Shown one piece after another: positions 55,115 through 64,000 of a stretch of DNA of 64,000 nucleotides; the first letter of the stretch is position 1, and each line of letters starts with the position of its first letter. A model generated the notes under the pieces. It ran no database searches and was not told where the DNA came from. It saw only the letters and a program-made list of their open reading frames with translations. Position numbers and translations under genes: made by a program. The DNA is taken from NCBI GenBank assembly GCA_021186555.1, contig JAJKFL010000003.1, positions 27,392,908-27,456,907 on the forward strand, in the 5' to 3' direction. This stretch comes from Reticulitermes speratus (lineage: Eukaryota > Arthropoda > Insecta > Blattodea > Rhinotermitidae).

Positions 55115-55316
55115 AGAGCTGGCCAAACAACACGAATACCCTCTAATTCGGATTGACTGTACCAGCCACTTCTCAGCTCTTGCAGTCGCCAGGCTTGGAT
55201 TTGAGTGCGTTTTCAAGATGCCATACGAGGACTATCGTCGGAACGGGGAGCCTGTCTTCCACCCAGAACCACCTCACAAAGAGGTTACTACCTACGTACG
55301 GAGACTTCGACCCTAA
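55115..55316 (+). CDS. Arylalkylamine N-acetyltransferase, last coding exon
   Basis: Residues 155-221, reading ELAKQHEYPLIRIDCTSHFS, then ALAVARLGFECVFKMPYEDY and FHPEPPHKEVTTYVRRLRP with TAA at 55314-55316. T-S-H-F-S (171-175) aligns with the serine-rich stretch that takes part in catalysis in Drosophila AANAT; the first position is Thr, the last Ser. ARLGF and the EPPHK end are typical of insect aaNATs. Possible poly(A) signals AATAAA lie at 55587-55592 and 55711-55716. The gene appears intact, and its role is most likely amine inactivation or sclerotisation/pigmentation chemistry (family knowledge, not tested). Confidence 0.93.
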
Positions 55317-55720
55317 ACAAGGAGGCTATAGACTTTCCCAGGGTTCTGTGGAACTACATTTCGCAGAGGGAACCTACCGAGGAGTCGTTCTTCTCGATAC
55401 CCACCGTGTTAAACCCTGTGACTTTTGTGCAGAGCGCGTTACGAAATTTAGGACGTGTTCGTTCATTGACAATTTCAGATGTAAACTACGTATATAATTT
55501 GTTTGCCAGAACTAATTGTAAGGATTTTTCAATTACATCCGAAACCTAATATTTCTTACAGCGCAGTTTATTCAGCCTACGGAAGAAATAAAAAGTATCG
55601 CATTAGTTTCTTTAGAGAAGCTACCAGTAAGAATCTTAGTTTACACTGTATTATGAATGGGCCGCTGAGCCCTAAAACTAACTTTAAAGTTAATTACAGA
55701 TTATTCCTTAAATAAATATA
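55317..55720 (+). other. Probable 3' untranslated region
   Basis: Sequence from the stop codon to the second AATAAA (55711-55716). The 114-codon open frames here are read in other frames through the last exon and are not coding. Confidence 0.5.
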
Positions 55721-55831
55721 AGAAGTCTCTCCCTCCAATGTCCCTTACACTCTCCGGTGTCTCTGTAACTTAAACAACACAAATTTAATAGCTCGTTATT
55801 GCAAGCCAAGATTTACAAAAGCATTAAGTAA

Positions 55832-56135
55832 GAGTCGGGATGACTCAGTAGGAATAGTGGCTAGGCTACGGACCGAAAGACAGAGATTCGAAGTTCGATT
55901 CCCTTCAGGAGTAAACAATTGTCCCTTTCTGTAAAAGGTCCAGACCGGTTCTGAGGCTCAAGCAAGCCTCCTATTCAGTGGGTAATTGTAGCTTTTAGCA
56001 GGGAGTAAAACGACCGGTGCCTGAAGCTGACCACTTACTTCCCATTAGTGGCGAGTTTAAGAACGCGTGGAGCCATACCTTCACTCCCCATACGCCTTCG
56101 TGGCGTTGTGCTTAATTGAGCACAGGTGCAAGGTT
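55832..56135 (+). repeat. SINE family S1
   Basis: Head GGATGACTCAGTAGGAATAG and B box AGTTCGATTCCC, body GTCCAGACCGGTTCTGAGG and GCCTCCTATTCAGTGGG, 3' part GTGGAGCCATACCTTCACTC and GGCGTTGTGCTTAATTGAG. Confidence 0.75.
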
Positions 56136-56219
56136 TTAAGTCTATGGCCTATTACTCTGTAAAATAATATTTTGTAACAATACATGTACTTGTACCCTAG
56201 TATGATTAGTGTTTTGTTG

Positions 56220-56502
56220 GGTTGGGATGGTTTGGGTTTGGTATCTTATTGTTTGGTAGAATATGCACGCATTCTACGGCCGCTCGTTTACTGGGATTGT
56301 GGGTTCGAATCTCGCCTGGGGCATGGATGTCTGTCTCTTGTGAGTGTTGTGTGTTGTCATGTAGAGGTCTCTGCGACGAGCTGGTCCCTCGTCCAGAGGA
56401 GCCCTACCGAGTGTGGTGTGTATAAAAAGTGTGTGATCGTGAAGCCTCGAAAAATGAGGCGGCCTAGGCCCCCAAGGGGCTGTCGAGCTATTGGAAAAAA
56501 AA
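56220..56502 (+). repeat. SINE family S2, degenerate head
   Basis: + orientation. The A-box half is worn, while the B box is GGGTTCGAATCTC (about 56300-56312). The body GGCATGGATGTCTGTCTCTT, GAGGTCTCTGCGACGAGCTG and GTGTGTGATCGTGAAGCCTC matches 28375-28644. It ends GGGGCTGTCGAGCTATTGG and A8. Confidence 0.8.
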
Positions 56503-56559
56503 TGCTTGCATTAAGTCGAAAGAATTAAGTAAATTAAACTCGTGTATATATAGGCAGTC

Positions 56560-56935
56560 GGTGCGTTTCTGTTCCACAGCTCATGAGTACTGCTTCCACA
56601 AGGACACGCAGTTGCTGGCAACTGTCAGGCCACAGGGCATTACGGAACCTTTCGGACAAGACACGAAGTGGCTGGGCGACAGCCACTGTGGCCGAACAGT
56701 GGCTTTCCCTGCCAGCGGCTGCGACACTTCCTTGTGGCTGGGCCACTGGTGTAACGCAGTCTTATGAGAGCGTTCACGCGAGCCACAGTAGTGCCCAAAA
56801 TGAATACAAGCCATGTGTTTGATGTGGAAAATTCGTCTTAGAGATTCAGGCGTGGCCTGTGACGTCAGACCTACGCGTGTCCTGCCAAGCCACTTGCGTG
56901 TGTGTACCTGGGTCACCAGTGGCCTGTGTGAAAAA
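56560..56935. other. GC-rich unclassified segment
   Basis: Clearly richer in GC than its surroundings, with short inverted motifs (TTGCTGGCAA; CAGCCACTGTGGC/GAACAGTGGCT; CACCAGTGGCC). All frames on both strands stay open for 60-110 codons, which points to composition rather than coding. It could be the body of a nonautonomous transposon; no ends were found. Confidence 0.4.
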
Positions 56936-56964
56936 AACGTTGCTGATTAACGAACGGTCTAGAT

Positions 56965-57609
56965 CAGTGCTTTTCAAACTTTTTCGTCTGTGGAACCCCT
57001 TTCCAGACTGAAATATTTCACGGAACCTCACCCCTCTTTTTGAGTTGGCAATATAAGCAAAGTAGATGAAAAATGGAATGTAGACCGTAGGTTCTTCTCT
57101 TTCTTTTTTTTTTACTTGTAGGCCAATAAACGAAAAATAAAAGTCACTGTTGGTTTAATCAATCAATAAAACAGTACAAATCATTGTGTGTTACTTTCTC
57201 AGCGTGACCGATGAGGCTGTTTTGATGAACACATCAATTTGATATCTGGTATAATGGGCGACAGCTGCAATCTGAAATCTGCCTCAGCGTCCAGCTTATT
57301 TCTGTATTTAGTTTTTGTCATACTTTATCGCAAAAATCCATATTCACAAAGGAAGGTGTTGGAAACGGCAGCAGTTTTCTAATGTTCTGAAGCTAAGCAC
57401 CTGCTTCTTTCCGAAGTATTCCATGTCAAAATGTAATACGCTTGTTTTTAAATATTACATCATATTCATAGTTTAATATTATTGTAGAAGTAAGTCGATA
57501 AAAACAACTACAACATAAAAAAGTCCAAGGTTTTGTCAGCGTTTCGCGGAACCCTTAGCATGCTTTCGCGGAACTCCAGGGTTCCGAGGAACCCACTTTG
57601 AAAGCACTG
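56965..57609. mobile_element. hAT-type nonautonomous element, 645 bp
   Basis: Left end CAGTGCTTTTCAAACTTTTT and right end complement CAGTGCTTTCAAAGTGGGTT are terminal inverted repeats with further inverted GGAACCC/GGGTTCC blocks inside. The flanks GTCTAGAT (56957-56964) and GCCTAGAC (57610-57617) match 6 of 8. No open frame is found in the AT-rich middle. Confidence 0.8.
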
Positions 57610-57617
57610 GCCTAGAC

Positions 57618-57705
57618 CATTGATGAGCAACCTTGTGGGCACGAGGACCAAACCAAGAGAAAAAATGTTTGCGGGCCACATTATAAATAATACCTTTACT
57701 TTTCA
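57618..57705 (+). mobile_element. End of another hAT-like element
   Basis: CATTGATGAGCAACCTTGTG, then TTTGCGGGCCACATTATAAA, typical of hAT ends of the CAG-x-GATGGGCAACC type. It abuts the previous element. A possible opposite part is GGGCCGTATTGTAAAG near 58157, but no clean end was found. Confidence 0.45.
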
Positions 57706-57709
57706 CTTA

Positions 57710-60115
57710 CGTATCATTAACAACAATACCCTGTCGTCAACAGTCCCACTACTGGGGCGGTAAAACCTATCTGAAATTAATCTTTAAAAATTCTGAATTA
57801 ATCGTACAACATTTGAAACTAATCTAACCTAATTAGTCCTTACTTTGCTCTAATTTCTAACAAATCATGAGTAAAATGAACTGCGCACACATAAATACTT
57901 TTATTTGCCTTCCATTTTTCCTTTCTCTTGCGCTTGTTTATTCAATCTTCACTACTGTTCAAGAAAAAAGCACTACAAGAAGCAAACTGATAATGCTTAT
58001 TAGTCAATAAAGTGTTAATATTTGGAGATACTGAGAAATTGCAACGCGAAGACAGCACTATAATGATCAAAAAGCACGAAACGTACGAGTATGTTGTATT
58101 ATCAGTAACACGGCAAGTTTCGTACATTTTTGTTTCGTTTCCTGCAATTGGATCTCGGGCCGTATTGTAAAGGTAGAAGGATCGCATTTTCCTCATCGCT
58201 CGTCTAGACAAAGCCTGTCTCCAATTCATTACACACATTATGTTAATAAAGTAATTTCATGCCAAAGAAATGAAGATGCTCAATACATCAATGAAGAAGT
58301 CCTTGACGGCCTACGGAGATTTTACAGATCTTCAAAACAAAATATCCCAGTCAATTTTAAATATTCTGCTAATATATTATATATATATATTGCTGCTAAT
58401 ACATTTTAAATTAACAAATACACTTTACTCAAATACAGTTTATAATCATCAAGGTGGTGGGAAATTCACCAATTGTAAATACTAATGATGTTCACGTGCG
58501 CCATATTCAGTCGCCAGTTGAGTTACCTGGATTCCACAAAATGTGCAGATGTTGTGACCTTTCATGCAGTCTACTGTTTCAGTACTGCTGGGTAAGCATA
58601 ATACAGTGCAGTGTTTGGGTTTCAGCTCAGAGCACAAAAACACGTGTTTATGAAACTGCTTCTTATGGGCATATTTAAAACTCCTGTTGTGAATCAAGTT
58701 CTCCAAATCTTCATTAACAAACTGATCTGACGATATATTAGATACACGGTTTGTGAGCAGTAGACACTGAAGGAGTTTCGTGGCCGTCAAATGGGGCCAA
58801 CGTTGCAACCAAAGATCTCCGAAACGAAGATGATTTTGGGAAAACTACAAGAAACTCTAGGACTCCAAAAGTTATCTACAATGCACCCTTAGAAGGAAAG
58901 TAATTTTTTACTCTCTATAGATCTACTTCTAGGACACTGAGCACAACTATTACAACGCAGGTAAAACAAATCTGGTTGCTAGAAAATAGGCTGTTTAGCA
59001 CGACGCCCATAAACAAACATAAATCAACCGTTTTATTCTGTCCGATACGATGGCAGGGTTAACTTTGTAGCATAAATTCCACATCTTTTTCCAGCTGGCC
59101 ACAAAAATTCATTTCTGTCGGCATCAAGTAGACAGTAGCTTTTAAACGACTGGTTGTAGACCTACACCTCCGCAGATACCTAGTAATTTAGATTTGTTTA
59201 TGTTTAGAATAATGACATTTAATGAAACCGAAATACCGTGACAGGTTAGGGGTTGTGATGCAATTATGTGATGGTTAAGTGTAAATAAACCCTGGATTCA
59301 GACACGGCTGTAATGATCACTGTATTGTAAAACTGTTCCTATGTAACCTCTTCTTATTTTTATTTATTAATTTGTATGCGCATATCTGTATATATACAGA
59401 TTACAGGATCCGAGTCGGACCCTGTAATCGATATAAATACAGAAGATGCAGTCACTTTCTGATGTACTCAGCAGTATTATTACACACCAATCGATCGTAA
59501 AAGTACAAAATACTAAACGTATGTATTGTAAAGGCGGCAACACTGGATACCCTCTGGTAGCCGTATTTGTTAAAACGGCATTCTTATCCGATATTCCAGG
59601 CTACGTTATCATTTATTTAACTAAAATCTCTTCTACTCACCAATATAGGTATCCACGCATGGTTTCACTACACAATTGAAAGTTGTGGTATTAAACAGTC
59701 GTCAGAAAATGTAACACTTAGTAAGAGTGCATCCTCGAACCACGACACATAAATACGCGTTCTACGTACACTGTTAGGCTACTTTTGGAAGGGGGATGTG
59801 TTCATTCTGCTGTCATTTGTTGCCACAGTTCGTCACTGCTACCACTTAGTCTCAATGAATCTCACGTGGTGCACTCTGCCGACAAATTAAAGCGACCTTT
59901 ATTCCTGTGACATAACAATATCAACACATACAAAACTCGATGTCGGTTTATGTGTGTTTATATAGTATACGCCCATGTACTAGTTCTTGTCAGAAACTCG
60001 GGAACGGGCGATCCTGTTTACTCATAACATAGTTATTTAACTGACGCCCTATTTCTCTTAAGGAATGAATATTACTTATTCAAGAAATATGTGAAATTAA
60101 AATACAGCATTGGAA
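57710..60115. other. No recognised gene
   Basis: A short imperfect hairpin (GATTACAGG...CCTGTAATC) is at 59399-59429. Otherwise AT-rich without supported features. Confidence 0.5.
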
Positions 60116-60119
60116 AAGG

Positions 60120-60168
60120 TATACATAGGTCCCCTAAAAACTTTTGCACAGTTTGGGAACCACTGATT
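60120..60168 (-). mobile_element. hAT-type end
   Basis: From 60167 leftward the minus strand reads CAGTGGTTCCCAAACTGTGC, then AAAAGTTTTTAGGGGACC, a classic hAT terminal sequence. The element body would lie to the left; its other end was not found. Confidence 0.5.
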
Positions 60169-60169
60169 T

Positions 60170-62275
60170 CGGCATGTTCACTTTGGGAAAATAATTTCAA
60201 ACAACACATATGCCTCAAACATGCAACCAATTTTTTATTAGTCTTGAGGTTATCAGCTTTCTGTTATCAGTTACTGGGGTTATTTGGTACCACTGATAAT
60301 AATAAGTGCGGGACTAATGGACAGAATGATAAAATGAAGTGGCAGAAAAAAATACAGCACACTGTGTATCTTTAAGATGGTCTTCTGGGTTGCAATGCAT
60401 GTATGAGAAGTCTGGGAGATGGGTTTCTACTCGTATGAAAGTATGCATGATCGCATTCCAGAAGAAGGTAATCTTAATATTCACCAGTGTGAGAACCTTA
60501 AATAGCATGTGTCTGCCACAAATCCCATGTGAACTCATGTGGTATAATATGCGAGTCTGATCAGTGCAACACAACCAACTGCTAAGCCCAGCAATATCAG
60601 TTCATTATGCACACAAAACGTGGTGCAATTTCTGTTGTATACGCATATCCAGTTACATCAGCAGCATGAGACATAATGCCTTTGTACTATGGCCCACTGA
60701 ACCAGATCCAGATGAGACAATATGGAGCACTGCAGCACTGACAATGGGTATGGGACAACCAAAAGGCTCAGAGAAAATCTTGCCCATGTACAATCTGTAC
60801 ACTAAAAATGCCACACGGACATACTTGGGAATGAACCCAGGTTTCCATGGTGAGAAGCTGGTGACTGAATTATGCAGTGGCTTTGCAATACTGATTCTCT
60901 GATATTATAACCCAAATACTGCTGATATAAAAATGCTCCCACCATCAAACCCAATCATTAATCACTTCAACTGAAATGATTCATTCTGGGCATTTGAATT
61001 AAATTGCTCATTTATAATACCAAAATTATATTGTAATATTGTGTATATCGTACGTGCATTTAGTTGGTTTTATAAATTAACACACCTCAGTTAATAATCC
61101 AAAAATCCTAAAAATCTGCTTTCTTAAGATTCAGTTTAGTATTATAATTCAATTTTGATTTTTGTCTTCAATGTCGCTGCTTACAGAGAGGGTTCATTAA
61201 CAAAACCTGGAGTTCCTTGATATGAGGTTCCCTTGGTGGTGAGTATTGGCATGTCACAACGTGTAGTCTGGTAGACACATACCAATGTTTTAAAGGAACC
61301 TGTTGCATCCACTTCTACTATGCAGAGACAGACAACACGTTCCAATACAGTATTTGTACCTGTCTTCCAAAGTATGACAACATCCCTAAAAGCCGCAATC
61401 TGAATCAACTTTTGGCTTAACCATTCTGTCATGAGCAACGAACGAAATTACTCAGTTTATTATTATAGGCTTTTTTTTTTTTTTTTCAATTGACACTTTG
61501 CTTGTATCCTTTTTATTTCTGAGAGCTGTGGTGCACATTACAAAGACGTTTCTCTTGGGTTCTTGTACAATGCACTATCAACAGAAATCTTAATTTAAAA
61601 GAACAAATGCTGATTTGTTATTTTTATCCAGGATGTAAGTACTATTTTCATACAGAAGAAGAAATTTGATTCCCTATGTTTTCTATACGGATATTTTACA
61701 CCAAAGAGGGAAAAGAAAGTAAGGTGCATAAAAGTATATATATCATCATCTGCTGATGAAGTGGCCAACATTCCTGTAGTTCAGAAATGACTCCTTTTTA
61801 TAAATCACAAATTATTTTAATAATTATAAATCATAACATGGCAAAATTTATCTAAAAATAACTAAGTGAAGATATTTTACATACTTTACAGTATACAGAG
61901 TGAAAAGAAACTTCAGCACAAGTTCTACATAGTGTGATGTCTTGTCAAAATAACATGAAAATGAGATGCTTATTAGTGTTTGAGGTGCATGTCACCATTA
62001 AATTGGGTAACATACTTCTCAGAAACACAGCTCATTGCTAGGCACATTCAAGACACTGTGCAGAGAATGGGTCAGTTGCAACTGGAATATGGAATACAGG
62101 TGCTCTTTGACTTTCAGATGTTTGACTTTTGTACAACCTGCAGTTTCATAAATTATGAATTCCCACCCCAAATCCGTCTTCATACTCCAAATTTGGACTT
62201 TTGCACACAACTGATTTGAGCTATTGCACAGTGGCACTTTCAGCCAAGCCAACACTCCACAAAGGAAGTTGTTCA
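60170..62275. other. No recognised gene; possible transposon interior
   Basis: The open frame 60564-60902 (112 codons) contains PDPDETIWSTAALTMG and YTKNATRTYLGMNPG, which I could not place; a degraded piggyBac-like origin was considered without support. T20 run at 61471-61489. Confidence 0.35.
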
Positions 62276-62279
62276 TCTT

Positions 62280-62681
62280 ATGAATGAACTGAACTTTGGT
62301 GTCAGCATTGAAGATATGGATGTATTAACCGCATCTTATTCAGGGCTGAAGGCGCATGAAAATCTCATTGACATACAAGAAAAAAAGAAGACACCACCTG
62401 AAGCCCAGGATGATGACTGTCGCAGTCCACCAACTAAGATTTTGAAGGCGAAAGAAATGAAAGAAGCCTTTGATCACCTAGAACAAGTCTTAAGTATAAT
62501 GGAAGAATGTGATATGAATACAGAGAGAAGTTCGCAAGTATGTAGAGCCATTGATAGGGATACAGCTTGTTACAGACTCCCGTATCAAGAGAAGAAGAAG
62601 GCTAGTGTTCAACTTTCTGTTGACCACTTCTTCAAGAAAGATGAAAAGATGCCATCAGCAAGTACTTGTTCTTGGCATTAA
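62280..62681 (+). pseudogene. Tigger-type transposase C-terminus
   Basis: 133-codon open frame matching the C-terminal part of Tigger (pogo/TIGD1-like) transposases: a MNELNFGVSIEDMDVL region, an ENLIDIQEKK segment (equivalent of the EELxxLExQ helix), KAKEMKEAFDHLEQVLSIME, then NTERSSQVCRAIDRDTACYR and a KKKASVQLSVDHFFKK end. Unlike most remnants here, this stretch has no internal stop. The catalytic DDE core expected about 200 codons upstream was not recognised, and the upstream 150 bases have stops, so it is a C-terminal relic or could be one exon of a domesticated gene. Confidence 0.75.
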
Positions 62682-62895
62682 TATACCGTAATTGTTGGTA
62701 CAACTCTTTTGTTTGTTGCCCATAAGTAGGGATTTTTATGTACTTTTAAGCAATGGGAACTGAATCCCCCCTTATAACATATAAGTCTATTGCTCAACTT
62801 TGGTCAATGTCAACCAAATGCCAATGTGTTTGGATGATCACAACAGCATCCCCATGAGACAAAGTGTAACACATATGGCACCTGTCAATGCATGT
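62682..62895. other. Spacer between two transposon relics
   Basis: No feature recognised. Confidence 0.5.
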
Positions 62896-62899
62896 CATC

Positions 62900-63410
62900 C
62901 ACAGACTATGGACACCAACAAATGATGATGCCATAGTTGCAGCTGTGGAAGAAAAGTAGTGTAGTGTCTCATGTGACATCACATGAGAATTGGGACTATC
63001 CCAAACAAACGAGTCCACGATGTACTCACGATGATCACTTGCATCCATACCACTACTGGTGCTGCACACACCTGTTTCCAGAAAACCGTCCTCTACAGAT
63101 GAAATAGTTTGAATGGACATTACATAACATAAAGCAAATGTCCTCCTTTTACACAACAGATTGTGGGCTCATGAAGTATGTTTTACATGTGAGGGTACAT
63201 TCAACTACAAGAGTTACCTTTGGATATGGAATAATCCTCATGCTATCCACAAATATAAATATCAATTCTGCTTCAACATGAAGATTTGGGATGGTATTAT
63301 CAGAGACATTGTCATGGGCCCCTGTCTGCTACCTGACATGTTGACTGTTCAATGACAGTGTAGTTTTTTGGAAACTATGCTACGGGAGATGCTTGAGATG
63401 TGTCACGAGC
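62900..63410 (+). pseudogene. Tc3/mariner-type transposase fragment
   Basis: Pieces in successive + frames: NDDAIVAAVEEK with ELGLSQT (helix-turn-helix), DDHLHPYHYW then HLFPENRPLQMK, then 63161-63355 with EVCFTCEGTFNYKS (the first catalytic DEA-FTRDG block; Asp is now His), NNPHAIHKYKYQFCFNMKIW, GIIRDIVMGPCLLPDMLT, and a FLETMLREMLE-like piece to 63410. This order is that of the insect DD-E transposases in which the block reads SDE..FTRDG...NPHA....QF.INVW.GI. Stops and shifts show that it is dead. Confidence 0.75.
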
Positions 63411-63446
63411 GGTGAAGTAAAGGTTGCGGTTTCAGGACCACAAAGC

Positions 63447-63473
63447 TCTATTTCAATTTCAATTTCAATTTAT
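63447..63473. repeat. (ATTTCA)n short tandem repeat
   Basis: Four copies of ATTTCA in TTTCAATTTCAATTTCAATT. Confidence 0.85.
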
Positions 63474-63479
63474 TGTAAT

Positions 63480-64000
63480 ATTCCATCAATCCAGACCAGG
63501 CTACAAAATCGCCTGTTGGATATAGAACCCGTCACAAGCCAAAACACACATACAATAGACATTCTAGCACCCAATGGGGATGATATATAGCAGTGGTTGA
63601 ACACGACGTATCCTACTGTAACTACGAGGTGTCCACTGTTTGATCATTTGATACTCTGCATATCTGACGATGTGTATCTCAACAACTCAAGACATACAAT
63701 GTTTTTGACTTGTTTTTAACAAGGAACCTCATGATGGAGACGTTGTGTGCAAATCTGTTTCACTCTGTGTACATACATGCACATGTTAAAGGTAAAAATC
63801 AAATACATCAATAAAGATTTTAAAGCAAATCTGCATGTGGTGTCAGCAAAATAACTGATTATATTTATATCAACAGAAATTCAAGACACAAATTAAAAAG
63901 TATTTTCATTTTATAAATATTTTAATATCACAGCACATCAAGTACACAGTTCTGCATCACAACACATCTACTTCTACATATATATCAAGTTTTGTTTCTA
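63480..64000. other. No recognised gene
   Basis: AT-rich; probably continuation of the transposon remnant or unique sequence. Confidence 0.4.

Noticed and set aside
55153-55549. Two 114-codon frames over the last aaNAT exon
   Set aside because: They are read in the wrong frames; the EPPHK ending and TAA at 55314 fix the true frame.
59399-59429. Hairpin GATTACAGG...CCTGTAATC
   Set aside because: The stem is only nine or ten bases with no repeat or motif; expected by chance in a window this long.
60564-60902. Possible piggyBac transposase piece
   Set aside because: Only loose resemblance (YTKN-like); no catalytic Asp blocks or TTAA ends could be seen.

Overview
The window is a piece of an arthropod genome, most likely a large-genome insect of the cockroach/termite kind. 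The reasons are intron-split coding sequence, AT-rich intergenic DNA, tRNA-derived SINEs with A and B boxes, many decayed Tc1/mariner, Tigger and hAT elements, and LINE 3' ends of a type I associate with cockroach genomes (the species is inference). There is no bacterial operon, CRISPR array, phage or rRNA gene, and no free-standing tRNA gene that I trust.

Only one host gene is supported: an insect arylalkylamine (dopamine) N-acetyltransferase of the GNAT fold on the + strand, with coding exons at 51418-51601, 54321-54600 and 55115-55316. The three exons join in frame to 221 residues, the normal length of the family. They keep the Glu of the EEPLN motif, the acetyl-CoA loop R-x-x-G-x-A and the C-terminal T-S-H-F-S segment. 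An untranslated exon part probably starts at 51394, and an upstream exon is likely but not identified.

The rest is a mobile-element graveyard. From 0 to 15 kb there are SINEs, a LINE fragment (8.7-9.5 kb) and a Tigger-like remnant with a LINE 3' end nested in it (10.6-11.8 kb). From 15 to 24 kb there is an unclassified about 450-bp repeat (R1), a decayed LINE reverse transcriptase (17.0-18.4 kb), a mariner remnant interrupted by a deletion derivative of a second mariner (19.1-20.8 kb) and a foldback insertion (20.9-21.2 kb). From 24 to 38 kb there are dispersed repeats, a minisatellite, a SINE nested in a LINE, a LINE RNase H domain (33.7-34.5 kb) and a second foldback insertion (36.8-37.1 kb). 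From 38 to 51 kb there is an R1 inverted pair, a hAT-type transposase remnant (41.7-42.5 kb), two more hairpins, another mariner, a complete but internally deleted Tigger and several LINE tails. The acetyltransferase gene follows, with repeats in its 2.7-kb intron. The last 8 kb hold hAT-type nonautonomous elements, a Tigger C-terminus and a Tc3/mariner-type fragment.

The most unusual signal is a set of head-to-head palindromic insertions (20.9, 36.8 and 42.5 kb, partly 15.6 kb). Their centres carry a stem-loop of the form CTGAAGA...stem...CCGAAACGT, and the first two are flanked by 13-14 bp target-site duplications. This layout resembles Penelope-like retroelements and their hammerhead ribozymes. 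The link is a hypothesis, because the core bases deviate from the active consensus.
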